Shown: in pieces, positions 1 through 6,966 of the stretch
Layout: every line of letters starts with the position of its first letter
How positions within the stretch are numbered: the stretch's first letter is position 1
From: CAZBQG01 sp964493945
GTDB lineage: Bacteria > Pseudomonadota > Alphaproteobacteria > Rhodospirillales > UBA2165
Assembly (NCBI GenBank): GCA_964493945.1
Contig: CAZBQG010000089.1
Coordinates: 1-15,751 of the forward strand
Direction of reading: 5' to 3'
Length of the DNA: 15,751 bases
Program-made: the position numbers and the translations under genes
The notes under the pieces: model-generated
Seen by the model: the letters and a program-made list of their open reading frames with translations, nothing else
Database searches by the model: none
What the model was told of the DNA's origin: nothing

Positions 1-60
1 ACAGACGCCGCGTCAAAATCGGTAACTGTCAGATCGGGTCTGAATTACTACAATTTATAA
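1..60 (+). CDS. Possible 3' end of an upstream gene (partial)
   Basis: The first frame of the window is open from base 1 and ends in TAA at 58-60; the encoded tail reads approximately TDAASKSVTVRSGLNYYNL. The stop directly abuts the GTG that begins the next small gene, in the same frame, a spacing often seen in operons. A 19-residue open stretch is not strong evidence, and the same bases also contain promoter-like hexamers. If real, it would make the small membrane protein and the cytochrome b part of an operon that begins outside the window. Confidence 0.3.
   Translation, partial: TDAASKSVTVRSGLNYYNL
26..54 (+). promoter_or_regulatory. Candidate sigma70-type promoter with a short dyad in the spacer
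   Basis: CTGTCA (26-31, 4 of 6 to TTGACA) is followed after 17 bases by TACAAT (49-54, 5 of 6 to TATAAT). Transcription would start near 61, the first base of the GTG codon of the small membrane protein, giving a leaderless transcript. A 5-bp inverted repeat, TCAGA-N5-TCTGA (29-43), lies between the hexamers, where a repressor site would sit. The competing reading is that these bases are the coding tail of an upstream gene; the two cannot be separated from sequence alone. Confidence 0.25.
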
Positions 61-222
61 GTGGAGCTGTTTCGCGTCAATCGTAATGCATGGGGCCAGG
101 AGATCCTTGTCGGGGTTTCCTGGGACTTGCTTTGGATATTCGTCGGCGCGGGCCTTCTGGGCATCGCCGTGCATTTTATCTATATGCGCTTTTGGGCGTC
201 AAAACCCAAAGACCGGCCCTGA
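61..222 (+). CDS. Small single-span membrane protein, 53 aa, unknown
   Basis: A GTG-initiated reading frame encodes 53 residues, VELFRVNRNAWGQE followed by one hydrophobic segment (about residues 15-41, rich in Trp, Leu, Ile and Gly) and a basic tail ending WASKPKDRP. An in-frame TAA directly precedes the GTG, so no longer version exists. No Shine-Dalgarno sequence is visible, so initiation would be leaderless or coupled to an upstream gene. It ends 2 bases before the ATG of the cytochrome b gene, which points to co-translation and a role in the same membrane complex, for example as a small auxiliary subunit. The family is not recognised. Coding status rests on its membrane-protein character, the sensible basic C-terminus and the exact fit between the flanking stop and the next start. 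Confidence 0.6.
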   Translation: MELFRVNRNAWGQEILVGVSWDLLWIFVGAGLLGIAVHFIYMRFWASKPKDRP

Positions 223-224
223 AG

Positions 225-893
225 ATGCCGGAAGCCACGGAGGCAGGGCAAGAGGGACGCGTCATCCGTCACGGCAGGGCGGACCGGGGCTATCACTGGG
301 TCATGGCCCTTTCGGTGCTGACCCTGTTGGGTACAAGTTTTCTGCCAATTCTGGGAATTAAATTCGCCTGGGTGACGATCCACTGGGTAAGCGGCGTGAT
401 CCTGGGTCTGGCCGTATTGGTCCATATCGTGCGGGCCGTTATTTGGCAGGACCAGGCCGCCATGGTCATTTTCCCAAGGGATCTGGTGGATGCCTGGCAC
501 GCCGCCCGCCATGTCCTGGGAGGGGCAAAAGGAAGCGTGGTGGGCAAGCCGGGCAAATATCCGTTTTTGCAAAAAATCTATCATCTGGCGGCGGCCGGTA
601 CGGTTTTAACCTCCGTGATCACCGGTGGGCTGATGATGGTCAAGATCGACACGCCATTGTGGCGGCGCGATCCCTATATTTTTTCCGACCATGCCTGGGG
701 GATTATTTTCGTGCTCCATGGGCTGGTGGCGATGCTGGTCATCAGTCTGATCATGATGCATATTTATTTTGCATTGCGCCCGGAAAAGCTGTTCATGACC
801 CGGTCGATTTTCCTCGGATGGATCACCCGAGCCGAATATGAGGATCATTTCGATCCCGAAAAATGGGAATTGGACGAAGACGCTTCGAAATAA
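225..893 (+). CDS. Cytochrome b subunit, formate dehydrogenase gamma / b561-like
   Basis: The product is a 222-residue integral membrane di-heme cytochrome of the type that passes electrons between a redox enzyme and the quinone pool. Four hydrophobic segments are visible, at about residues 26-44, 50-73, 120-139 and 157-183. Candidate heme ligands are His24 (after the N-terminal motif RADRGYHW), His53 and His67 in the second span, and His165 and His179 in the last span. The arrangement matches FdnI/FdhG-like gamma subunits, and the length is normal for them. The ATG at 225 is preferred over the upstream ATG at 90, because 90-224 is occupied by the 53-residue gene and the family N-terminus begins just before the RADRGYHW motif. 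Its enzyme partner is not obvious: it may be encoded upstream of the window, or it may work with the convergent soe-type complex. Confidence 0.85.
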   Translation: MPEATEAGQEGRVIRHGRADRGYHWVMALSVLTLLGTSFLPILGIKFAWVTIHWVSGVILGLAVLVHIVRAVIWQDQAAMVIFPRDLVDAWHAARHVLGGAKGSVVGKPGKYPFLQKIYHLAAAGTVLTSVITGGLMMVKIDTPLWRRDPYIFSDHAWGIIFVLHGLVAMLVISLIMMHIYFALRPEKLFMTRSIFLGWITRAEYEDHFDPEKWELDEDASK

Positions 894-921
894 TCAAAAT
901 GCAGAAGTCAAGGATTTAAAA

Positions 922-1335
922 ATGGCAGATGAAGCACTGGACCCGGACAGCCTCGCCGGGCGGATCAACATTCTCGAAGAAGTTTATGAATATATGCTGG
1001 CCTATGCGGCCCAGGGGCGGCTCGGCAACGAAGACGGCGCCGGCTATGACGTGCGCGGCTTTCTGGAACGGGGCGATGAGGCGCTGGACGGGCTGGCCGA
1101 AGCGGCCGGGGCGGAAGTTGCCGGTACCGAAGGCGTCCAGGCTGCCGATTACGCTGATTTCCTCAAACTGCTGGACGAAGATGCCCGTAAGGCGCGGGCC
1201 GGCATCAAGGTTGTCTTGGGGAAATCCGCCATCAGCTCCCAGCTGATCGATAATCTGAACGCCTCGATCCATATCCGCGCCCCGCTCACTGATCTTTTCA
1301 TTATCGATGAGGCGCTCAAAGAGCCGGAGGGCTGA
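922..1335 (+). CDS. Acidic 137-aa protein of unknown function
   Basis: The product is a soluble, strongly acidic, probably largely helical protein with no signal peptide, membrane span or Cys motif. It begins MADEALDPDSLAGRINILEE and ends ALKEPEG. A clear ribosome binding site, AAGGA (910-914), lies 7 bases before the ATG, which decides this start over the open extension back to 838 that overlaps the cytochrome gene. It lies 28 bases after cytochrome b on the same strand, so it is probably in the same operon, and its stop is 3 bases from the stop of the convergent anchor gene. I do not recognise the family. It is too short for, and does not resemble, TorD/NarJ-type chaperones. A soluble accessory or regulatory partner of the adjacent redox complex is a guess from context only. 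Confidence 0.8.
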   Translation: MADEALDPDSLAGRINILEEVYEYMLAYAAQGRLGNEDGAGYDVRGFLERGDEALDGLAEAAGAEVAGTEGVQAADYADFLKLLDEDARKARAGIKVVLGKSAISSQLIDNLNASIHIRAPLTDLFIIDEALKEPEG

Positions 1336-1338
1336 ACC

Positions 1339-2265
1339 CTAAAGCTCCTCGCCGTAATAGAGCCCCACCGCGTGCCTTGCCTCGGCGAAAAAAAGCCAGC
1401 GTTCGATAAGCACGCCGATACAGGTCGAAGCAACGGATAACAGCGCCAAAACCAAGCCCGCCCATGGCACGAGTAAAATCAATATCCCAAGGCCCATGGG
1501 CAGGGCGAACAGCGTCATCCAGGAAATGCGCCGGAGCTTGAGCGCATGTTTGCGGGCCACCCGGAAGCCCATCTCATATTGCAGGTAATTTTCGCTGCTG
1601 TGCGGTGGGTCCAACACATATATGGCCTGATCCGGCCCAAGCCCGGTGGCCGTGCCCAGCGTGCTGGATGGCGTGCTGCCGTCGATGGATTTCCAATACC
1701 CCGCCTTTAAAAGCCAGCCCAGCCCGGCCAGGAGAATGACCGCCACCGTAACCATCCCCCGCCCCTGGCCGAAGGCGCGCAACAGTGCATCGAGCCAGAT
1801 GGCCCCGGTCCCCAATGCCAAGATCAGATAGACCGGGCTCACCCAGGAATTGTTCCATCTGGGAATGGGGCGGAGTGATACATAAATCATGGAGGTGCAA
1901 TAAACCGTCACCCCAGCGCCAAGCGCCGCCAGTCCTCCCCACCAGCTTTCGCCGGCCACACCCCAGTGAAAGCCAAACGTCAAAGCGGGCGCATAAGTTA
2001 CCAAGGCCGCCACCCCTTCGCGCGACAGCCAGGATGATTGCCATTGGGAAACGGCCCGCCAGGACCGTTCGGCGTGGCCCAGATGAAAGGTAGATGACAG
2101 CAACCCGAAACTGATCAGCCCCAAGGCCAGGACCAGCCCGGTCAGGCCAAACCAACGGTCTCCCGGCAGCAGGCCTGCCAAGTTGAACACTCCCAGCCCA
2201 AAAAGCAGCCCATAGCCGGCACCTGATGCGGTGGTGAAAAAAATGACGGAATAGGCGGGGTTCAT
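1339..2265 (-). CDS. soeC: DmsC-family membrane anchor, SoeC-like
   Basis: This 308-residue integral membrane protein of the DMSO reductase anchor family would exchange electrons with quinones for the molybdoenzyme. About eight hydrophobic helices can be drawn, at roughly residues 5-30, 38-60, 84-103, 108-130, 141-162, 168-190, 246-266 and 268-292. The conserved stretch after helix 2 (STFHLGHAERSWRA, then SSWLSREG) is the DmsC family signature. It lacks heme-ligand patterns, as expected for DmsC-type anchors. The start is 7 bases after the stop of the iron-sulfur subunit, consistent with a three-gene operon. In the characterised SoeABC complex the anchor is likewise DmsC-like. The SoeC name depends on the SoeA assignment; the DmsC-family call is firm. 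Confidence 0.8.
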   Translation of the reverse strand: MNPAYSVIFFTTASGAGYGLLFGLGVFNLAGLLPGDRWFGLTGLVLALGLISFGLLSSTFHLGHAERSWRAVSQWQSSWLSREGVAALVTYAPALTFGFHWGVAGESWWGGLAALGAGVTVYCTSMIYVSLRPIPRWNNSWVSPVYLILALGTGAIWLDALLRAFGQGRGMVTVAVILLAGLGWLLKAGYWKSIDGSTPSSTLGTATGLGPDQAIYVLDPPHSSENYLQYEMGFRVARKHALKLRRISWMTLFALPMGLGILILLVPWAGLVLALLSVASTCIGVLIERWLFFAEARHAVGLYYGEEL

Positions 2266-2272
2266 GGCGGGC

Positions 2273-3004
2273 TCAATCGCTCAGCAACTGATCGATCCAG
2301 CCCAGGAAGCCACCTTCGGGGTTGGCGTCTTCCAGTTGGGCATCCAGGCCCAGATCGTCGGCCAGATGGCTTGATTTGCGGGGCGGAAGATATTTATTGA
2401 CCGGTGCGCATTCCATTTCGGGCATCAAATCATATCCGCCCCGCTCCGCCACCAGGCGCGACACGGCTGAGGCCGGATCACCCAGATCGCCGAAATGCCT
2501 GGCCCCGGCGGGGCAGGTGGCGACGCAGGCCGGCACCCGGTCCGCTTCGGCCAGATTTTCGTTATAGATGCGGTCAATGCAGAGCGTGCATTTCTTCATC
2601 ACGCCCCGCTCCGCGTCATATTCCCGGGCCCCATAGGGGCAGGCCCAGGAACAAAGCTTGCAGCCGATGCACATGGCCTCGTCGATCAAAACCACGCCGT
2701 CCTCCGTGCGTTTGTAGGACGCACCGGTGGGGCAGACGGTTACGCAAGGAGCAGTTTCGCAATGCAGGCAGGAGCGGGGGAAATAGACACAGCGCCCGGC
2801 TTCCACTTCAAAGGAATGCACCCGGTTGAACCACACGCCGGAAGGGGCGGGGCCATAGGGCCTGGTGTCGGTCAGTGGTGCGTGATATCCGCCCGCATTC
2901 CATTCCTTGCAATTGACCGCGCAGGCATGGCATCCGACGCAAATATCCAGGTCAATCACCAGCCCAAGTTTCCGGGCAGGGGGTGTGGCGGGAAGGCTGG
3001 TCAT
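2273..3004 (-). CDS. soeB: Four-cluster [4Fe-4S] electron transfer subunit, SoeB/DmsB-like
   Basis: This 243-residue ferredoxin-type subunit would relay electrons between the molybdenum subunit and the membrane anchor. Sixteen Cys form four cluster-binding groups: 22/25/28/32, 79/82/87/91, 112/115/118/122 and 139/142/160/164. This is the standard DmsB/NrfC/PhsB layout, including the split fourth group. There is no signal peptide, in keeping with a cytoplasmic location. The ATG overlaps the stop of the catalytic gene by 4 bases (ATGA), indicating translational coupling and a fixed stoichiometry. Length is typical. The C-terminal stretch (KYLPPRKSSHLADDL and onward) is of the kind that contacts the anchor. 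The soeB symbol is inferred from the operon. Confidence 0.85.
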   Translation of the reverse strand: MTSLPATPPARKLGLVIDLDICVGCHACAVNCKEWNAGGYHAPLTDTRPYGPAPSGVWFNRVHSFEVEAGRCVYFPRSCLHCETAPCVTVCPTGASYKRTEDGVVLIDEAMCIGCKLCSWACPYGAREYDAERGVMKKCTLCIDRIYNENLAEADRVPACVATCPAGARHFGDLGDPASAVSRLVAERGGYDLMPEMECAPVNKYLPPRKSSHLADDLGLDAQLEDANPEGGFLGWIDQLLSD

Positions 3005-5859
3005 TTGGGTTTCCTGAACCCCGCGCCATAGCCGAGGATTTCCGGGCGCTTCGCCAAACCCGCCGGCTGGTCCATGGGCTCGAATACCGGTTGGGTGGCG
3101 GAGGTGCCTGCCTCCGCCTTAGAGATGGAGACCCGCAGATCATACCAGGCGGCCTGTCCGGTGATGGGGTCCGACCTTGTATGTTGAAAACCCGATTGGT
3201 CCGCGGGCAGCAAATCATCGATCAGATGATTAAGCAAAAATCCGTCCCGCACCTCGCCCGCATCGGGGTCCAGGTTCCAGGCACCCGCCCGCTTGCCGAT
3301 GGCGTTCCAGGTCCAGACCGTGCGCGCATTTACCCCGTCCATCAGGCGGACCCGCACCGTGATTTTGGCAGAGCGGCTTTGCAGATGCGCCCAATCGCCG
3401 TCTTTCAAATCAAGCCGCTCCCCCAGAGCGCGGGGGATATAGAGCCGGTTGTCGCCATGGATCTGGCGCAGCCAGGCATTTTGCGAACCCCATGAATGAT
3501 ACATGGCCATGGGCCGCTGGGTAATGGCATGGAGCGGAAACTCCTCGCTCGATTGAGTGGGCTGATCAAAGGGCTCATACCAAAAGGGCAGGGGATCGAA
3601 ATAGGTCTCTATTCTTTGGCGGTGCATATCAGGCGGCTGCACCGGCCCATGGCCCTGGGAAGCCAGGCGGAAGCGCTGCATGGGTTCCAGATAAATCTGG
3701 GCGATGATGGGATCGGAGGATTTGATGAACCCCATCTCCTTGGCCTGGGCCAGATAGGCGGCGTTCACATTGCGGAAATATCTTTGTCCGGGGGGGAGCT
3801 CATGGCGCCAGAAGCATTGATTTTCTATATAGCGCTCTACCTGATCCGGATTGGCCTCGCCCGTCCCTTCTTCGCTGCCATCCGGCCCGCGCCAGCCGGC
3901 CAGCAGGCCCGTGCCGGGCTGGCGTTCATGATTGGCCATGAAATCGGCGTAGCCGCCCGGATAGCGGGGCCGGCCTCCTTCACGGATCAGCCCGGGAAAG
4001 CCCAGCTTGGCGCCCATTTCCAGCAAAACATCCTGGAAGGGTCGCTGTTCGCCCGGCGGGTCCACCATCGGATGGCGGATGGCGTCCGCGGCGCCATCGG
4101 CGTCCGATATGGGTCGGTCCAACATGGAGATACAGTCATATCGTTCCAGATAGGTGGTGTCGGGCAGGATCAGATCGGCATAGGCACACATTTCCGAATA
4201 ATAGGCATCGGAATAGATGATGCGGGGGATCTTGTATTCACCCGTTGCCTCATCCTTGCCGGTCAGCATGTTCATGCATTCTTCAGTGTTCATGGAGGAA
4301 TTCCAGGCCATGTTGGCCATGAACATGAACAGCAAATCCACCGGATAAGGATCGCCCCGCCAGGCATTGCCGATCACGTTGTGCATCATGCCATGGGCAG
4401 ACATGGGCGCTTCCCACGAAAATGCCTTATCGATGCGGGCCGCCCCCCCATCCTCATCCACCAGAAGATCTTCAGGTCCCTGGACGAAGCCCAGATGGGG
4501 ACCGCCGAGCGGCGTATTTGGCGAAATATCCAGGGGCCGGCCGGTGGGTTTGGGCAGGGAATTGGCGCCCTTCGGGTAGGGCGGCTTATAGCGCAGCCCC
4601 CCCGGCGCATCGATGCTGCCCAGCAGAATTTGCAAAAGATGCAGCGCCCGGCAGGTCTGAAACCCGTTGGTATGCGCCGAAATGCCGCGCATGGCATGGA
4701 GGCTGACGGGCCGCCCCACCATGCGTTCATGGCGCTGTCCTGTCCAATCGGTCCAGGGTTGCTCGATCATCACCTCTTGCTCGAACGCGGCATGGGCCAG
4801 CTCGGCGGCGATGCGGCGTATGGTGGCGGCCGGAATGCCGCTTTGGAAAGAAGCCAGATCGGGGCTGTATTGGGCATCCAGATAACGTTCGGCCAACAGA
4901 TGAAAAACCGGCCTGGCCTGCTGCCCGCCGGGCAATTCATACTCACCCTTCAGGGCCGGGTCCAAATCCGTAGCGCCCGCCGCTACCGGCTTTTCTTTCT
5001 TCCGGTCCCAACAAAGAGGCTGGCCGTCTTCGTTTCTGGCGAAGAGCCCATGCTGGTCCGTGCCGGGCGCGTCCAATACAAGATATGGCGCATTGGTGTA
5101 GCGGGCCAGATAGGGAGCATCCACTTTTCCGGCGCGCAGCAATTCGTGGGTCAGGGAAAGCACGAATAATCCGTCCGTGCCGGGCGTGATGCCCAGCCAT
5201 TCATCGGCGATGGCCGAATAGCCGGTGCGCACCGGGTTGACCGAAATGAATTTGGCGCCATTTTCCTTGAGCGTCGCCAGGCCCGCCTTGATGGGATTGC
5301 TGTCATGATCCTCGGCCACGCCGAACATCATCAGGTATCGGGTCAGTTCCCAATCGGGCTGGCCGAATTCCCAGAAGGATCCGCCAAAGGTGTAAATCCC
5401 CGCCGTCGCCATATTGACCGAACAAAATCCCCCATGGGCGGCATAATTGGGCGTGCCGAATTGCTGGGCCCACCAGCTTGTGGTCGCCTGGCTTTGGTCG
5501 CGCCCGGTGAAAAAAGCAAGCCGCTTGGGGTCGGTGGCGCGCACCTGGGCGAGCCAGGCAACGGCCAGATCCATGGCTTCCTGCCATTCGATTTCCCGGA
5601 ACTGCCCGGAACCCCGCTCGCCCATCCGGCGCAGGGGCTTGTTGAGCCGCGCCGGTGAATATTGCTGCATGATGCCGGCCGATCCCTTGGCGCAAAGAAC
5701 GCCCTTATTGACCGGATGATCCGAATTTCCCTGGATGTAGCGCAGTTTGCCATCCACCAGATGTACCTTGATGCCGCAACGGCAGGCACACATGTAGCAG
5801 GTCGTGGTTTTGATTTCGTCGGCGACGTGGGGTGACGTTTCGACGTTGTGAAGGCTCAC
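3001..5859 (-). CDS. soeA: Molybdopterin oxidoreductase catalytic subunit, SoeA-like sulfite dehydrogenase
   Basis: This is a 952-residue member of the DMSO reductase superfamily, binding a bis-MGD molybdenum cofactor and an N-terminal [4Fe-4S] cluster. The cluster ligands are Cys21, Cys24, Cys28 and Cys56 (C-x2-C-x3-C-x27-C). Cys146, in the motif AHGGFCSVN, is the likely molybdenum ligand; it is followed by Ser rather than the His found after Cys/Sec in formate dehydrogenases. No twin-arginine signal is present: an in-frame TAA lies six codons upstream of the GTG start, so the protein cannot be longer. The enzyme should therefore stay in the cytoplasm. Size, missing Tat signal, ABC gene order and the DmsC-type anchor fit SoeA, described in Allochromatium vinosum as oxidising cytoplasmic sulfite to sulfate with electrons going to quinone. 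A related thiosulfate/polysulfide-type or other substrate is possible. Confidence 0.75.
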   Translation of the reverse strand: MSLHNVETSPHVADEIKTTTCYMCACRCGIKVHLVDGKLRYIQGNSDHPVNKGVLCAKGSAGIMQQYSPARLNKPLRRMGERGSGQFREIEWQEAMDLAVAWLAQVRATDPKRLAFFTGRDQSQATTSWWAQQFGTPNYAAHGGFCSVNMATAGIYTFGGSFWEFGQPDWELTRYLMMFGVAEDHDSNPIKAGLATLKENGAKFISVNPVRTGYSAIADEWLGITPGTDGLFVLSLTHELLRAGKVDAPYLARYTNAPYLVLDAPGTDQHGLFARNEDGQPLCWDRKKEKPVAAGATDLDPALKGEYELPGGQQARPVFHLLAERYLDAQYSPDLASFQSGIPAATIRRIAAELAHAAFEQEVMIEQPWTDWTGQRHERMVGRPVSLHAMRGISAHTNGFQTCRALHLLQILLGSIDAPGGLRYKPPYPKGANSLPKPTGRPLDISPNTPLGGPHLGFVQGPEDLLVDEDGGAARIDKAFSWEAPMSAHGMMHNVIGNAWRGDPYPVDLLFMFMANMAWNSSMNTEECMNMLTGKDEATGEYKIPRIIYSDAYYSEMCAYADLILPDTTYLERYDCISMLDRPISDADGAADAIRHPMVDPPGEQRPFQDVLLEMGAKLGFPGLIREGGRPRYPGGYADFMANHERQPGTGLLAGWRGPDGSEEGTGEANPDQVERYIENQCFWRHELPPGQRYFRNVNAAYLAQAKEMGFIKSSDPIIAQIYLEPMQRFRLASQGHGPVQPPDMHRQRIETYFDPLPFWYEPFDQPTQSSEEFPLHAITQRPMAMYHSWGSQNAWLRQIHGDNRLYIPRALGERLDLKDGDWAHLQSRSAKITVRVRLMDGVNARTVWTWNAIGKRAGAWNLDPDAGEVRDGFLLNHLIDDLLPADQSGFQHTRSDPITGQAAWYDLRVSISKAEAGTSATQPVFEPMDQPAGLAKRPEILGYGAGFRKPK

Positions 5860-5898
5860 ACCCTTGATCTCGCTTTATGCCGTTCCCTGTTAGCTTGG

Positions 5899-5927
5899 AA
5901 TATAGAAAGCCAATTAGGACAAATCAA
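5899..5927 (-). promoter_or_regulatory. Predicted sigma70-type promoter of the soeABC-like operon
   Basis: On the - strand, TTGATT (5927-5922, 4 of 6 to TTGACA) and TATATT (5904-5899, 5 of 6 to TATAAT) are separated by exactly 17 bases. Transcription would begin near 5892, giving a 5' leader of about 33 bases before the GTG at 5859. The element lies in the AT-rich spacer and points at the first gene of the operon, so position and quality agree. The only ribosome-binding-like sequence before the GTG is modest (GAGA, about 8 bases away; AAGG is too close). Confidence 0.5.
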
Positions 5928-5954
5928 ACCGATAAAAAATACAAGCCATCGTGT

Positions 5955-5981
5955 GTAATCACGGGAAATACCCAAGATTAC
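5955..5981. promoter_or_regulatory. 27-bp dyad upstream of the soeA promoter
   Basis: GTAATC (5955-5960) and GATTAC (5976-5981) form a perfect 6-bp inverted repeat. Inside it GGG (5963-5965) and CCC (5971-5973) are also complementary, around a 5-base centre. The dyad centre is about 76 bases upstream of the predicted soeA transcription start, a typical activator position. It could instead fold as a hairpin at the end of the purU transcript, but no T-run follows directly; the nearest, T6, is about 14 bases further on. An operator is the preferred reading, with moderate confidence. Confidence 0.4.
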
Positions 5982-6069
5982 CATGTTAATTTTGTATATT
6001 ATGTATATATAATTTGTAATTATTATTAATTTAACAAAAAAATAACGTATTTAATGAAAGCCAACTACT

Positions 6070-6939
6070 CTATTTAAAAACCACGGTCCGCGTTCCGTTC
6101 AGCAAAACGCGGCGTTCCAGAAAATATTTCAGGGCGCGGGCCAGCACCATGCTTTCCATGTCGCGCCCAACGGCGGTCAGGGTCGCCGGGGTGTGGCTGT
6201 GATCTACCCGTTCCACGGCCTGTTCGATGATTGGGCCTTCGTCCAGATCGTCGGTGACGAAATGGGCCGTCGCGCCGATCAGCTTGACGCCCCGCACATG
6301 GGCCTGGTGATAGGGTCTGGCGCCCTTGAAGCCGGGCAAAAAGGAATGGTGAATATTGATGCAACGCCCCGCCAACAGGGCGCTGGTCTCTGGCGTCAGC
6401 ACCTGCATATAGCGGGCCAGCACCACCAGATCGGTCTTGGTTCCCTCCACCAGCTTCATCCATTTGGCTTCCTGCTGTGGCTTGGTCTCCTTGGTGATGG
6501 GACAATGATGAAAGGGCAGGTCATGGGACTTGGCCAGATATTCCAAATCCGGATGGTTGGAGACGATACCCGTGATGTCCATATCCAGCGCGCCGCTGCG
6601 GTAGCGGTAAAGCAGATCGTTCAGGCAATGATCCAGCTTGGAAACCAGGATCATGACCCGGTGCTTGCGCAATTCGTGGCGCAGATCCCAATCCATTTCC
6701 AAATCCCGGGCGGCCTGGGTGAGGCGCGCCTCCACATCCTCAAAACTTGGTCCATCGGGATCAATGCGGAACTGGATGCGGCCAAAAAAGCAGCCGCTTT
6801 CCGGATCGCCGAAATGGGCCGCTTCGGTGATGAAGCATGACATTTCCGCCAGGCAGCCGGTGGTTGCCGCCACCACGCCCGGCCGGTCCGGGCAGGTCAT
6901 GGTCAGAATGAATTCGTTGGCGACAGAATCGCTGGGCAT
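6070..6939 (-). CDS. purU: Formyltetrahydrofolate deformylase
   Basis: The enzyme hydrolyses 10-formyl-THF to THF and formate in the cytoplasm. The 289-residue product has the two expected parts: an N-terminal ACT domain (about residues 9-85, starting FILTMTCPDRPGVVA) and a C-terminal formyltransferase-fold domain (about 92-280). The catalytic triad of the PurN/PurU fold is intact as Asn195, His197 (in NIHHSFLPGFKGA) and Asp233 (in DDLDEGP), with the usual spacing of 36 between His and Asp. Length is typical. It follows metF by 27 bases on the same strand, so the two are probably co-transcribed. The ATG is preceded by a G-rich tract (eight Gs on the coding strand, 6951-6944) that supplies a ribosome-binding-like sequence at unusually close spacing. 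In this pairing its job is probably to release formate and recycle THF during C1 oxidation rather than to feed purine synthesis. Confidence 0.95.
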   Translation of the reverse strand: MPSDSVANEFILTMTCPDRPGVVAATTGCLAEMSCFITEAAHFGDPESGCFFGRIQFRIDPDGPSFEDVEARLTQAARDLEMDWDLRHELRKHRVMILVSKLDHCLNDLLYRYRSGALDMDITGIVSNHPDLEYLAKSHDLPFHHCPITKETKPQQEAKWMKLVEGTKTDLVVLARYMQVLTPETSALLAGRCINIHHSFLPGFKGARPYHQAHVRGVKLIGATAHFVTDDLDEGPIIEQAVERVDHSHTPATLTAVGRDMESMVLARALKYFLERRVLLNGTRTVVFK

Positions 6940-6966
6940 GGCTCCCCCCCCGCGCGCGATCAGTCC

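Larger units (their letters stand above)
5860..6069. other. AT-rich intergenic spacer
   Basis: These 210 bases between the purU stop and the soeA start hold no reading frame that looks coding. Composition changes sharply: 5940-6069 is dominated by A and T runs (for example around 5990-6055), whereas the flanking genes are near 60% GC. The spacer contains the predicted soeA promoter and the 27-bp dyad listed separately. The AT-rich part beyond the dyad could be an UP-type element, a site for a nucleoid protein, or the unstructured end of the purU transcript. Confidence 0.7.

Noticed and set aside
1328..1340. AGGG-CTGAA-CCCT as a bidirectional terminator between the convergent genes
   Set aside because: The stem is only 4 bp, overlaps both stop codons, and has no T-run on either side.
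3496..5169. A 557-codon open frame on the + strand antisense to soeA
   Set aside because: It lies wholly inside a confidently assigned gene on the other strand. It is rich in His, Gly, Ile and Gln as expected for a reverse shadow of a GC-rich gene, and shows no recognisable domain.
3001..5859. Formate dehydrogenase catalytic subunit
   Set aside because: The residue after the proposed Mo-ligand Cys146 is Ser rather than His, and the anchor is DmsC-type. This remains possible for some divergent enzyme but is less likely than SoeA.
5914..5927. FNR-type site upstream of soeA
   Set aside because: One half (TTGAT on the - strand) matches, but the other half matches poorly, and the matching half is already explained as the -35 hexamer.
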